A stretch of 64,000 bases of DNA from Eutreptiella sp. 'Long Island Sound 2002' (GCA_964036045.1 OZ038382.1:135336442-135400441); one strand, 5' to 3'; shown: positions 1 to 10,932, numbered from the stretch's first letter. The notes: generated by a model not told the origin, from the letters alone. Numbers and translations: made by a program.

Positions 1-770
1 TTCTACACGGCCCTCAGCAAACGCTTTAATATCAAGGCCAAAACGACAAGTTCCTGTGTGGGGGACACATCCCCCTCCAAACATGAGACCATGGGGGGGA
101 CGGCCTACAGGAATCTGGCGGTCTGTGCCTTCCCGGTCAAGGACCGGATTCCCCCTGAGGAACGGGCGGGCCCCGTTACTGAGGAAGATCGTGAGGCCCA
201 GGAGGATTGGTTGAGACTGAGCAAGCACAGCAATGACAACAAAGCTGTGCTACCAACCCTCAACTCTGACCATGCCATGGTGGTGGAGTGGTTCAGAAAC
301 TCGCAATATTACTCGCCCCCGAAGAAGCACACAGCAGGGAATCGGCCACCGTTCCCTGCCCTGCTCTTCATGACACGGCCCTTCCGCGATCATCGTGTAC
401 TTATCAACGATGCTTTTTGCCAGCATCCGTCTGCAACCGTACTGTCGCCTACGCGGTGCAAAATTGTGTGCCTGCATATGCCTGATGCTGGTGTTGCGGG
501 TGACGGGGATGAGGTTGAGGACGGGGGTGAGGCCGGGGCCGAGGAGAAGGTGACCGTGCGGACTAAGTGCCCGCGGGGGAGTATGTGCGGTACGTGGATG
601 CCCCAAAGGGGCAATTCTTCGATGTGGGCAAACCCCCCCAGTACGAGGCACGCGGTTTCCTCTGGGGGGTGGCGTTCCAGCTGCAGCCTCGACTGGCACC
701 TGCCGTTGCCCCCCCCCCCCCCCCAGAAGAAGCAGCGGAGTGTCCTGTCGCTGTGGGGCACGGGGAATGA
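1..770 (+). pseudogene. unrecognised protein, 5' truncated by window, frame broken
   Basis: The frame is open from base 1 (phase 1) to about 565 and reads as a soluble protein with acidic and Pro-rich stretches. From about 567 the coding-like reading moves to phase 3, with segments such as EYVRYVDAPKGQFFDVG, and stops at TGA 768-770. The change could be a short intron or an indel. A poly-C run at 711-724 falls inside the second part. No initiator is visible because the gene enters from the left edge. I do not recognise a domain. It may belong with the next coding block, since both have the same orientation and codon style, but no splice pair was proven. The region 771-1080 between them shows nothing coding. 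Confidence 0.4.
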
Positions 771-1080
771 CTGAGGCCACCACTCGCTTTGCAGATGAGG
801 ACCTCGCCCGAGCGCCACTTCAAGATCGCAATGGGTAATGGGTAAATGCTATGCTGTGAATGCTTCCGATACCGCTGTTCGCGCCTTGCATGTAATTAGT
901 GGTCTTAAATTTTCTGTGCGCGTGGTTCCAAATGCGTGTAGCATAATCGTACATGGTCTCGTACATAGTCAATGCACTTGATGTTTCGCTTGCTGTATGC
1001 CAGTGTTGCCAATGTTCGTGTTTCAATGTATGTTCAGTGCTACCTGTCTCTCCACACTAACTCTCCACAATGACCTCTGA

Positions 1081-2054
1081 CCTGCAACCCCTGCCCCATG
1101 GCTGGCGCGAAGCCAATGGGGTTTTGAGACGCTGGGGCATGGGGGGAAGTCGGTGCGGGTCGTTGCCCGCCCCAGCAGCAGCCCTGCCAAGGCCGTCGGG
1201 GGGATGGTGTTCGAGAAGGAGGACAAGGGGCACGTCTGGCTGCAGTCCCTCGGCTGGGACCAGGGCCCCCACAACCTGGTTTTGCTCCACGCAAGGGAAA
1301 AAGTTAGGGAGGCCCTGAGCAACGACAAGGTGCCGCGACACGTGCAAAAACGAGGGCAGGTTGTTCGTGGGATGGTGCAGCGTGCGAAGCAAAAGGGAAA
1401 GGGGCGGGCCAACGACCAGGATCTCAAGATCTAGTACGCCAAGGTGTGTAAGGAGGTGAAGCAGTTGCAAGCAGAGATTGATAAGGGGTTTAAGCAGTAC
1501 AGGCGGCTAGGGGGCCACAGGGATGAGTATTTTCGCGCCTTGCAGCTGCCGAGCCTAAAGCCGCTGCAACGGCAGCTGGCGAACGGGCAATTACGGGGGT
1601 TAAGGTTAAGGAAGGGCCGAGGGTAGAGGCTCATGCGTTGGTCATTGGGTTGGAAAGGGTGAAGAAACGTGCAGCGTCGCCCTCCGCAGAGCGAAGTGCG
1701 GCAAAGCGTGCGCGAGGTGCGTTAGGCAGTGCTGTCCCTAGGGCTGGGGGACCACGGTCTCGTGAGCGCACCATTTATAATATTGTGCTTGCAGATCTGG
1801 CCGGTGGCACACAGACCACAGCAGTGGCCACCAGCCTTCGCGACGAAGGCCACACTGTGCGCGTGGTCTCTGACCGCAAGCATAGCATGGCCACAAATTG
1901 TGCCTATGCGGTGCAGCGGGCTGTCCAGTGGCTGGTTGACACACTTGACTTGTCAGACCCCCTCCAAGGGAAGGATCTGCGTAGCCCCACACGGCATTGT
2001 AATGCCCTCGCGGATGGTACAATGCAATGGATTGTTGCTGCTGAGCAGCAGTGA
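1081..2054 (+). pseudogene. unrecognised Lys/Arg-rich protein with in-frame TAG and a frameshift
   Basis: Phase 1 is open from 1081 and reads through a coding-like block (VWLQSLGWDQGPHNLVLLHA) to a TAG at 1432-1434. Coding character continues in the same phase beyond it (YAKVCKEVKQLQAEIDKGF, a likely helix). At the GGGGG run near 1596-1600 the sense frame passes from phase 1 to phase 3. It continues with a basic, nuclear-signal-like stretch (KKRAASPSAERSAAKRARG) to TGA at 2052-2054. One substitution and one homopolymer indel would therefore explain the whole break. The family is unknown. A short sequence, CACGGCATTGTAATGC, occurs at its 3' end (about 1990) and again near 2228. Confidence 0.42.
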
Positions 2055-2440
2055 ACCAAGGGAGGGCGGGCACGGCCCGTGCTGAAGTTTGAATGTCGGG
2101 TCCGCCGTGAGACTGGCACCCAGCGCGAGCAACTGCCTGCTTCTTTTCAAGAGGCAGCCGTTAGCCACCGGCGGTATCTTTTGACGCCGGTCATGTTGCG
2201 AGTAATCGCAGGTTTTTGCATTCGGCAGCACGGCATTGTAATGCTTCGCCGCCAGGGCACTGGAGACACCCCACGGTCGGGTTCGGGTTGTTCAACTTGA
2301 CACTGCGATGGGGTATATCCACGGCAGTACTGCCAGGCCCGCACATTGGTGCGAAGGCAGCGGCCTTCAAAGCCGTGAGATTCTGTGTATGTGGCATATG
2401 AACACCGAGGTGTGCCATCGCTTCAAGTAGGACTATTTTT

Positions 2441-2862
2441 CTCGCGATTGCGGCTGCGCATTATATTAAGTTCGTGCCCTTTGTGGCAAGCAACCGGCTT
2501 TATAGCTGTGATTTTTTTTTTGGTCCCGTCCGCGCTTCGTTATTGAATATTGAATGCAGCTTTTTTCCAATTTGGCAAAGTTTGCGTACCGCTCCGTACT
2601 TTATCACGTGCCTTGGTTTTTCAGTGCCCACCGTGTGTGGCATATAAGATTCTCGCCATTGCGGCTGCGCATTATATTAAGTTCGTGCCCTTTGTGGCAA
2701 GCAACCGGCTTTTATAGCTCTGATTTTCTTTTTGGTCCCGTCCGCGCTTCGTTATTGAATATTGAATGCAGTTTTCTTCCAATTTGGCAAAGTTTCCGTA
2801 CCGCTCTGTACTTTATCACGTGCCTTGGTTTTTCAGTGCCCACCGTGTGTGGTATATAAGAT
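2441..2862. repeat. 211-bp tandem duplication
   Basis: Two adjacent copies (2441-2651 and 2652-2862) differ at only a few positions and a T-run length. Each begins near CTCGCSATTGCGGCTGCGCA and ends with GTGTGGYATATAAGAT, so each carries a TATA-like motif at its end. No coding potential is evident. A promoter role for the TATATAA-like ends is inference. Confidence 0.85.
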
Positions 2863-2995
2863 TATTACGTGCGTGTGCCACGTTGAAAACTTTTTTTGGG
2901 TGTCCCCTGCGCCCAAACAATGTCTGCTGGAGCATCTGCTCAATTGTTGTCTTCCCACTGTTATCGGGTTGGGGCATGTGATCGGCAGGGCAAAG

Positions 2996-3905
2996 AGTAT
3001 TGAATTTTCGAAGGGTCGGACCACAGAGGGTAGTTCGCATTGAGCGTAGGGTATTGAATTTTCGAAGGATCGGACCACACATGGCAGCTGGCATTGAACA
3101 AGGAGTATTGAATTTTCGAAGGGTCGAACCACCAGTTGGCATTGAACAAGGAGTATTGAATTTTCGAAGGGTCGGACCACACAGGACAGTTGGGATGTGG
3201 GCATTGCTCAAGGAACACTGAGTTGTGCGAAGCGGTCAGTTTTTTGTTCAGCGTGGACACTCCTTCGGGGAAGGACGACTGTCTACACGGTCACTGTCCT
3301 CAGAGGCTATCTTTCCCGGGGGGGGGGGGGGGTTGGCATTCAACAAGGAGTATTGAATTTTCGAAGGGTCGGACCACCAGTTGGTATCGAACAAGGAGTA
3401 TTGAATATTCGAAGGGTCGGACCACGCAAGGTACTTGGCATTGATCGAACAGTATTGAATTTTCGAAGGGTCGGACCACAGAAGACAGTTGGGATGTGGG
3501 CAAGATAGTTGGCATTCAACAAGGAGTATTGAATTTTCGAAGGGTCGGACCACCAGTTGGCATTGAACAAGGAGCATTGAATTTTCGAAGGGTCGGACCA
3601 CACAGGACAGTTGGGATGTGGGCATTGCTCAAGGACTACTGAGTTGTGCGAAGGGGTCAATTTTTCGTTAAGTGTGGACACTCCTTCGCAGAAGGACGAC
3701 TGTCTACACGGTCACTCTCCTCAGAGGCAACACTTCCCGGGAGGGTGGGTTGGCATTCAACAAGGAGTATTGAATTTTCGAAGGGTCGGACCACCAGTTG
3801 GTATTGAACAAGGAGTATTGAATTTTCGAAGGGTCGGACCACGCAAGGTAGTTGGCATTGATCGAATAGTTTTGAATTTTCGAAGGGTCGGACCACACAA
3901 GGTAG
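2996..3905. repeat. minisatellite with TATTGAATTTTCGAAGG core
   Basis: About eleven units share the core TATTGAATTTTCGAAGGGTC followed by GGACCACA. They are joined by spacers such as TTGGCATTGAACAAGGAG of variable length, so the spacing is irregular. All units lie in the same orientation. A 12th, diverged unit sits apart at 4632-4660, just upstream of the next gene. Translation in one phase gives the repeated peptide LNFRRVGP, which I regard as incidental. The core contains the palindrome TTCGAA. Confidence 0.9.
3182..3738. repeat. direct duplication of a ~420-bp block within the minisatellite
   Basis: The segment beginning GGACAGTTGGGATGTGGGCA at about 3182 recurs at about 3602. In both places it is followed by a non-repeat stretch with CGTGGACACTCCTTCG-like sequence, GACTGTCTACACGGTCACT and a CTTTCCCGGG or CTTCCCGGGA end. 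The minisatellite was therefore amplified as a higher-order unit of about 420 bp as well as by single cores. Confidence 0.8.
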
Positions 3906-4011
3906 GTGGTACTTCAACTCCAAACTGTCTGATTGTCGTGTTTCTTTTAATGTCAGACAAGCGCGATGTGGGGAAGAAGGGGGCAAGAAGCGGGAAAGAG
4001 AAGCAGTAGCG

Positions 4012-4580
4012 GAAGAACCGGGCAAGAGGCTCAGGCTCAAGAGAGAGCCCAAGGAGGAGCCGAAGGAGGCCAAGGACCCCAAGGTCAAGGTCGAGGACGA
4101 AGAGATAGCCTCCTCCTTTGCCCTATCCGCCCCTGCCCCTGCCCCTGCTCCGGCCCCTGCTCCACCCCCCCCGGTTCCACTTGCACCACCCGCCCCCATC
4201 CCAGCCCTGCCTGTGGACGTCTTCGCCCAGGACATGTACGACGTTCAGGCGAGACATGCGGAGGGAAACATGTCGGTGCTAGACCTCGGTGATCACCCAC
4301 AAGGTGTCATCAGCCTCCACCTGGGTGTCAATGGAGCCCTTTGGAGGGACATCCCAGCCCCTCAGCGGCAGGCAGTCGTCAGGTCCGCTTCCCGTGCAGC
4401 CCTGGCCACCCTCCTACAGCAGTGGGCGCAATATCCCCGGGCCCCGTCACCCCCTCCACCCCCTCCGCCTGTGTTGTAGTGTGCCCCCACCACTCCACGG
4501 GCCCAACGGTGTTTTTCAACACCACCATGAATTGCCATGAATGGTACCATGAACTACCACGAATGTGTGCGGTAGGCTAG
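4012..4580 (+). CDS. unrecognised protein with Pro-rich linker and PHD-like C-terminal Cys/His cluster
   Basis: Phase 1 reads a charged region (KEEPKEAKDPKVKVEDEE), an Ala/Pro linker, then a globular-looking block (DMYDVQARHAEGNMSVLDLG to ATLLQQWAQY) and a second Pro run, with TAG at 4477-4479. At the Pro run, phase 3 takes over as the coding-like frame. It gives CVVVCPHHSTGPTVFFNTTM followed by NCHEWYHELPRMC, a spacing of Cys and His that resembles the second half of a PHD finger (C-x2-W-x-H). It ends with TAG at 4578-4580. The change of frame in a C-rich stretch may be an indel or a short intron. PHD fingers bind histone tails, but assignment here rests on a few residues only. The start codon is not determined; an ATG at 3950 is followed by a stop in its own phase. 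Confidence 0.42.
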
Positions 4581-4671
4581 TGGAGAGTGAGACCAGCCGC
4601 AGTTACATATTGCTGTAGACATTGATTAAAGAGTATTGAATTTTCGAAGGTCAGGACTTTGTGGTGGAACC

Positions 4672-7120
4672 ATGGAACTGTGCGCCTTGGACACGCTCTT
4701 GTTCTCAGGTATGAAGAGTTACCATGAATTTGTTCTTGATTTGCAGGGCCTTGCGTACCACGTTCGCGGCCCCGTGCAGCTTTCGCGACTGGAGGCATTT
4801 GCCTTCATAATCCCACAACCAGTCAGTGCGGACTGGGTTGTGACATATGGGCGCTTGTTCCCCGAGGAGCCACCCGCCACTGTCCAAGTATTGGATAGTA
4901 TGCGCAAGGCAGCCCCTGCCGCGGTGCGGGTGGCCCGCCATAAGCTGAAACCCCTCAACCCTTCCACCCCGGGGGCCCCAAAGCCAATCCTAGTACCAAA
5001 GCCAACCCTAATACAGGGGGAAGACCTGCTGTATCTGCGGCATACAGGGCTGGCTCTCGCCTGTGTTCTGCAGGCTTTGCACAGATTGCAACTTGACTCT
5101 TGTTGGTCGATGGATCGCCTCCACCAAGCCGAGGATAGGGCATTGCCTGCCTTTGACCATGCGCTGTCCAATATGTCTTTGCTTGTCCAGATAGTGGCAT
5201 TTCTTTTGGGGGGGGGTGGTAAGTTGGTTGCCACTGGCCGCAAAGATCCCCCACCCCCAAATGCTAAGTTGGTGTTGGGTGTGTACGCCGATGGTTACAA
5301 ACCACGGGGAAGGGGGAACGTAAACACCAAAGTGTGTGTCATTGATATGGAGGGATCCCTCTTCCCTCACGTCACCCATGTGCCAAAATGTAGCACCATG
5401 GTGACGCGGAGGGAAATGCTGAAAAGTACATACGACCAGTGGGTTCGAGAGGGGCACACTCAAGAACTCAACAGATTGCGTCAGACCCCATTTACACTGC
5501 CTGTGAAGTGGTAGGGGCACAACTCCACCACCTTGGTCCGTGTGACCTTTCGCTTGATGACAGGTGACCACCACCATTTGTGGTGGGAGTGTGGGGGTAG
5601 GTGTTGTGTGGTTTGCCCTTGGAAACGGCACGAGGGTGTGCGTGCTCTTTTTGGCTGCCACACAGTCGCTGAAGCAGATGGGTAAGATGTTTGTTGGAGT
5701 TGAGGGTCTGGAGGAGGCATTTGTAGTTCAGCCCTCATTGCACAACCTGAAGGAGGGCATTAGCCGTGCGTGTGGGGTGGTTGGCCGCGTGTCACCGTTA
5801 GAAGATGCCTGTGAGCTCTTTCGCTATGTTGCTACTGTGGCACCAAGGTATAAGCTGGCGGACATCCCCGTGGACAGTAAACAGTACTGCAGCCTCGTCC
5901 GACGCCGGTTTCGCAACGGCATTTCTTTTACTGGCCGGGAGGCACGGGAGTTTTCAGCTTTGGTGGCGCAAGACTGTGTAGTTGCCCTGCCTTTTCATTT
6001 GCTATTTTTGTCATATTGCCACATTGTTGTTCTTTTGTATGCCTCCGACACATGCCTACCACAGGGGGAATGGGGGGCATGGGGCAACCTCCATTTTTAT
6101 TTGATCCACCTAATTTTGGAGTATGCCGAAAGTGGGTCAACGGCCACACTCTATCTCCATGGTCTGTCCCACGCGTTCGCTCAGCCGCATTTGCCGATCC
6201 AATTCAGCGATGAGGCCGGTGAACGTGACTTGCGAGTGGGCAAGACATTTGCCACCCTTACCACCACCTGTCCGGAGCATAGTATCAGGGCAACTCTCAG
6301 CCATGAACTATACATGAAGTTCACAAACCGGAAGCTTCGACGGTCACAAGCACGCCTATGGAAACCTGTTCGCCGGGGGGTTGTTTTAGAACCGTGTGTT
6401 TTGAGTGCATCACCGGAGTGGCGGGTCATTGCTGAGCGTGTCATACGTCCTCTAATGGCCCAATCCTCCATCAGAGTCCTCTGTCACCCTGTGACCCAAT
6501 CCATTCTTCTCCAACTGGATCCTACTGTGTTGGAACATGATATATATTGCATCTGCGGGCGCTGTGGCACAGAACGCAATGGGGTACGCCAGTGCATTGC
6601 ATTTAGCCTTGAAATCCTACACGGGTGGCCCACTTTTTCGTACGTTGCTGTCGGGGCCTTTCTGCCCCGCCGCCAACGCAAGGCAGAGGCCAACGCACGC
6701 ACATAGGAGCGAAAAAAAGGGAGGGTTGTTGTTGTGCCCCGCTCGTCCGGCGTGGCAATTGTACCTGACCCAACCCAAGTCGACTCATGCAGTCGTGGTG
6801 GGAGTGACGCTGGCAGTGGGAGTGGCAGTGGGAGTGGCAGTGGCAGTGGCAGTAGTAGTGGTAGTGATGCAACAAGCAGTGCCATCACCGTTAGCAGTTC
6901 CGATGTGGTGGCAGCCGCTGCTCCTCCACCAGCTAAGAAAAAATTACGCCGTACAAGAGTGCGCCCAAGCCAATGCGCAACTCGGGCACTGCCTCCCCCC
7001 GCCATTGATGTTCATGCAAGATCCAGTTCTGCCCCAGTACCCCATCTCTTGAGTGAGGGGGACTTTTTTCCGACACACACGGAGGCGGGACTTAAACAAG
7101 AGGGCAAGGAACAGCGTTGA
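4672..7120 (+). pseudogene. large unrecognised gene, read through two TAGs and one homopolymer frameshift
   Basis: An ATG at 4672 opens phase 1. The coding-like sequence runs to TAG 5512-5514 (after LPVKW) and continues in phase to a Cys-rich stretch (WECGGRCCVVCPWKRHEGVR) up to 5681. There GGG followed by TAA hides a one-base shift, and phase 2 carries on (KMFVGVEGLEEAFVVQPSL) for 340 codons, including CICGRCGTERNGVRQC, a PHD/zinc-like knuckle. A second TAG at 6704-6706 is followed in the same phase by a basic and Ser/Gly-rich tail, with SGSGSG encoded by a GGCAGTGGGAGT minisatellite at 6801-6870, to TGA at 7118-7120. No family is recognised. Candidate splice sites exist (GT at 4709, GTAAGA at 5681), so some breaks could be introns, but coding character on both sides argues for simple damage. 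Confidence 0.45.
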
Positions 7121-7138
7121 CTGTGATGTTCGCGAAGG

Positions 7139-7450
7139 GGGGCTAACCGGGCTAAGCGGGGGCTGGGGGGTGGGGCTGGGGGTGGGGGGGAACCCGGCGC
7201 TCCGTGAGTCAGCCCTAGGATCGGGGGCTTGTGATTGGCCACGCCTGGCCATGGTAGCCGGAGCAGCTTCTCTTTGAGGAGTGGCGGAGCAGTGTACATT
7301 ACTATCATGTATGGTGATAGGGGATGGGTGGGGCTGGGGGTGGGAGGGAACCCGGCGCTCCGTGAGTCAGCCCCGTGATCGGGGGCTTGTGATTGGCCTC
7401 GCCTGGCCATGGTAGCCAGGGCAGCTTCTCTTTGAGGAGTGGCGGAGCAT
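7139..7450. repeat. two tandem copies of a ~110-bp repeat also found at 58.8 kb
   Basis: GAACCCGGCGCTCCGTGAGT, then TGTGATTGGCC, then GCCTGGCCATGGTAGCC, then CTTCTCTTTGAGGAGTGGCG occurs at about 7189-7290 and 7350-7450, and once more at 58796-58890. There it lies at the downstream end of family-AB copy A. The pair is preceded by GGGCTAACC-type nonamers in both places. This suggests a 3' end of a mobile family left behind or separately inserted. Confidence 0.75.
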
Positions 7451-7559
7451 TGTTTATGTCCTCACTATATATGGGTCAAATTGCCCAAAAATGCCCAAAT
7501 ACGTGTGTGGGGGGGCGGGGTCGATTGTTTCTTCATCCTTGGCGTTTTGGTCGGAAATC

Positions 7560-7725
7560 GCCCCCGAAAACGCTTCCGATATTTTTTCATCCCTAGGGAT
7601 TTTGGAAGGCTCCCTCCCGGCTTCGGCCGGGGTTTTGGCCGGGGTTTCAGTCGGGGTTTCGGTCGGGGTTTCGGTCGGAAAAACTCTTCTGATATTTTTG
7701 CATCCCTGGGGATTCTAGGAGCGAT
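7560..7725. repeat. GGGTTTCGGTCG short tandem repeat inside a diverged duplication
   Basis: Four to five units of GGGGTTTCGGTCGG type lie at 7625-7680. The flanks are a diverged duplicate of each other: both contain TTCYGATATTTTTKCATCCC followed by GGGATT. No supported gene overlaps; an open phase through the block owes its length to the repeat. Confidence 0.6.
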
Positions 7726-8739
7726 TGCCTGGCATGTCGGCTGGAACATTTACAGGTCGATCGTCAGCAACGCTGGGAATCATGCCAAGATTTTCGGTCC
7801 CAAAATAGAAATTCTATGCTTTGCGTTTGAGCGACATGTGATAGCGACACAAATAGCCTCTAGGAGGGTCTACCCCATGAGCAGCATAGATGTTGAGGAC
7901 AATGCCGTTGTCAATAACGTTATAGAAGTGCTATATGAGGTAGTGGCACCCAAGAAAGGAAGGTATGGCACGCTAAGTGGGCTCATAATGCCAGTACGTT
8001 GCACCCCACCAATGACCAATAGGCCCACATTTGGGGTTCAACATTGCTTGTGCACAAAACGGTTGAAATGTTGCCAATTCAACCGGGGTCGAAAAAAAAC
8101 CTGCAACAATGGAACGGTGTGAAGCACTATGGCATGCAAAACACGAACACTTCCCAAACACTCACCTATGCCACACCTAGTTTGCTGAATGTGCTTTTGC
8201 CAAACCCTCACGGATGCCACACCTGGTTTGCTACTTGTGCTATTGCTACTATTCCTAGAAAAACGGGAAGGTCATTTCGAGCCATTTTACCCCAAGCCAA
8301 AACTCTTGGGGCCCCGCAACCCGCACCCTCGATTTGTGGTGGCTGAAAGTTGGGCCGACAGGGATATGTTGGGGTACCAAAATTCTAGTGCCTTTCGCAA
8401 GCCCACCTCGTAGAGAATCTACCCCAAGCAACACACACCCAAAATAGGGTAAAAACTACATAAATAACGGCCAAAACATGCTTTACGTATCTCATCAAAA
8501 TATAAAAAAATAAGTCTCGGAAACTTGGATTTTTGAGTTGTATAGGGTGAAAAACTGCATACCAGGTCTTGTACCAATCCTGTTTGAACCCCACCTCCCC
8601 ACCCAATACCCAAATAGGGCGAAAAACACAAGAATAGGGCCTAAAACATGCTTTACATAGCTTGAATAGTCAATTGAAAATATCAAAAAAATCAGTGTCG
8701 ACCACTTCGATCGTTGAGGTGTCCAAGGTGAGAAGCTGC
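7726..8739. other. no supported gene; diverged tandem copies of ~185 bp
   Basis: I see no convincing coding sequence. Two diverged direct copies lie at about 8441-8590 and 8625-8770. They share AATAGGGYRAAAAACHACA, AAAACATGCTTTACRTA and a GTACCAATCYTG end. A shorter duplication at 8163-8235 repeats ATGCCACACCTRGTTTGCT. Confidence 0.5.
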
Positions 8740-9517
8740 CTAAGCAGGTTGTGTACCAATCTTGCCCATAAGCTCAAGGTGTTCATGGGATGCCTCGGGG
8801 GAGGGGAAGAGGAGGTGGCGGGCAACCTCGTAGGGCGTGGCGTTGCGTGGGTACTCCACCGAGACAACGCCCGTCCTCCTCCGGTGGACAACGCGCACGG
8901 TGCCCATATCCACGCCCGGTGAGTACGGTCCGTGGACGTTGGTGCTGACGATTGGATGGTCCGTACCAATCCGCCCACCCTTTTGGGGGGGATTTGTTTT
9001 GGGGGGCGGGGTGGCCTTTGAGGTTGGGAAGCCTTGGGGCGGGGGGTTTCTTTTGGGGGGGGGGGGTGGCTCCATGTGATGAGTCATCCAACTCAAAATG
9101 CTTTTTGGAGATTTTCTTGCCACTAGTTTTGGTGGCTGGGGTTTCGGGGGTGGTGGTTTGGCCTTGGGCGGAGGGGGGTCTCTCTTCTTGCAGCTCTTCC
9201 CACCGTCCCCTTCCCAATCACCGCCCACCATCCCTGCCGACACCCCCTCATCCTTCCGCCCTGTGTAGCCCACCTATTCCATCGTGGCCCACACCCCAGC
9301 CTTGTACTGCTTGGAGGCCACCCATACCTGTGAGCAGACCCTCCCTTGCTTCCAATCCCTCGATCCCCTTAAAATCGCCAACCACAAGGCGGGGTCGGCC
9401 GCAAGCAATAGGTGCAAGCTGCCCGCTGGCAGCTCCTGCGCCTGGTCGCGCTCATGCCTGGAGATGCGCGCCGGTTGCGCATCACGAGCGTTCACCGCGG
9501 CATCAACGACGTGTTAA
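8740..9517 (-). pseudogene. family-AB copy B, 3' exon with Pro/Lys-rich and GTVRV C-terminal part
   Basis: On the minus strand the frame enters near 9517 from an AT-rich intron. It reads a helical, charged region (ERDQAQELPAGSLHLLLAAD), then WVASKQYKAGVWATME, a TAG at 9274-9276, and continues in phase (VGYTGRKDEG) into a Pro/Lys-rich linker. It ends with a globular piece containing MGTVRVVHRRRTGVVSVEYP; the stop is at about 8740. Copy A near 58.2-58.4 kb has the same order: Pro/Lys linker, a Gly/Trp-containing block, then GTVRV. This supports homology. The function is unknown. It is the downstream end of a gene that runs from 16.2 kb leftwards. Confidence 0.5.
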
Positions 9518-9689
9518 AATAACACGAGGGGCAATGATTACTTTTTGCGCTGTCTTTTTGCATTTTTCGAAGTAATATTAATTGTTAATTTTTGATTTTT
9601 GCGCCGCGGATCGAGAAATTGATTAGTAACCTACAGAAGTTAACTAAAATTGACGAAAAATTCACCAGCAAGCAAGCAAGCAAGCATAC

Positions 9690-10732
9690 ATTAAAGCTTT
9701 TGGAGGCCCCCTTTGCGATTGGACAGTCCCCATGGCTGTCCAGAAGAGCATGGAGGCTGTCGGGGCCTTCACAGGATCCCCGATGATGTGGACGGGGGCC
9801 AGAGGGGGGGGGGGGGGGCGGAGGCGGGGACGGGCCCCTTGGCCAAGGCGGTGGGGGTGGCCAGGGTGCCGGCCCCCGTGCCCTCGAATTGGTGTTGCAC
9901 GGCAGGGTCGTAGACTGGCCGCGGTCCCGCTAGCGCCGCCGTCCGCTGCACCATGAAGTCAACCCTCTTTCCTTGTCGCCAATGCCTGCACCATCCCAAC
10001 GTGACCGAATGTTGCAGGGCGTTAAGGAAATGTGTGGTTCCGAGCCGCATGCCGAGGATCGCCGCACAGCTTGAGTGAGCTCAGGGAGCCCACACTAATG
10101 GCCTCCACCACATGGCTCAGGGGCTCACCTGGCAGTGGGCGGCAGGTCCACGTGCCCCCAAGCTCAGTGTCTCGGCGCTAGGTGCCCTTGGTTTCGCCAT
10201 GGCGGCGAATGTGGCGCTGCACAAGGCGCCGGAACACCCACTCCAGGGTCATGTGGGCGTGGGTAGCGCCCGCAAACAGCGTTGGATCCCTTGCACAGTC
10301 CTCTTGCACAGCCTGTGCTGACTACGGGCTCACCACTGCCTTGCGGGCGGGCGCAGAAGAGGGGCCTAGGGCTTTTAGGAGCCAGTGGGGGAGGGTTATT
10401 TTGGGGGAAGGGTTTGGGCTCCAGCACGTCCCCCCTCCCTCCTCATTCGCCTCGTCCCCTACCTCCTCTACCACCTTTTCCTCACCCTCCTCCACCTTGA
10501 CCCCCGCCCCCTCCACTAGCCTGGTTATCCCCGTGGCTCTCTCTCTCTCTCTCTCTTCTTCTCCTTCTTTCTCCTTATTTTCTCCCGCCACCGGGTAGAG
10601 GAATCTTTGCTTGACTCCTTTCCCCCTTGACTCGGCGGCGGGAGAGATCGTGTGGCTGCTGCCGCTGCCAGTGGTGTTGCAGCAGCTGGCGCTGCTGCTG
10701 TTGCTACCAGGTGTGCCCTCCAGATGACCCAT
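9690..10732 (-). pseudogene. family-AB copy B, exon with acidic Ser/Glu region, two in-frame TAGs
   Basis: The acceptor TTTTTTTCCGCAG lies just upstream on the minus strand. The exon begins MGHLEGTPGSNSSSAS at 10732 and passes a Glu/Arg-rich low-complexity segment (EKEGEEERERERATG, a CT/AG microsatellite at 10545-10560). It reaches TAG 10322-10324, reads on in phase (SAQAVQEDCARDPTLFAG, then HMTLEWVFRRLVQRHIRRHG) to TAG 10178-10180, and continues (RRDTELGGTWTCRPLPGEPL). Near 10050 the phase changes and continues (HFLNALQHSVTLGWCRHWRQ) to the poly-C run at 9807-9816, where it changes again. A donor-like GTATGC at 9689-9684 ends it. Two nonsense codons and two indels make it a pseudogene unless TAG is read. 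Confidence 0.5.
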
Positions 10733-10932
10733 CTGCGGAAAAAAATTGGAAAAAAAAGTTAATTTTTGGCACCCACCGTTAAGGATTGCGAGGTTGATGT
10801 TAACGCACCATAAATTGACTAATATATTGAAGATTAAGTCTCGCTGCCGCTAATGTTAATCTACAAAAATTGATCTAAACTGCCAAAACATCAACGCACA
10901 CAGAAACGTGCACACAAGCAAAGGGAGCATAC
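10733..10932 (-). other. AT-rich intron of family-AB copy B
   Basis: On the minus strand a GTATGC donor follows coding sequence at 10932, and a long T/C tract with CCGCAG ends the interval at 10733. The 200 bases are markedly AT-richer than the exons on either side. A second AT-rich interval at about 9518-9689, with GTATGC at its 5' end, is probably the next intron, although its acceptor is not clear. Confidence 0.6.

Noticed and set aside
2996-3905. CRISPR-like regular repeat
   Set aside because: Spacers are themselves repeated and irregular in length; no cas genes.
4709-4746. 38-base GT...AG interval as an intron of the gene at 4672
   Set aside because: Removing it shifts the strongly coding downstream frame; the unspliced reading is continuous.
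7439-8122. 227-codon plus-strand ORF
   Set aside because: Its length depends on the GGTTTCGGTCGG repeat, and the rest has no coding character or homologous copy here.
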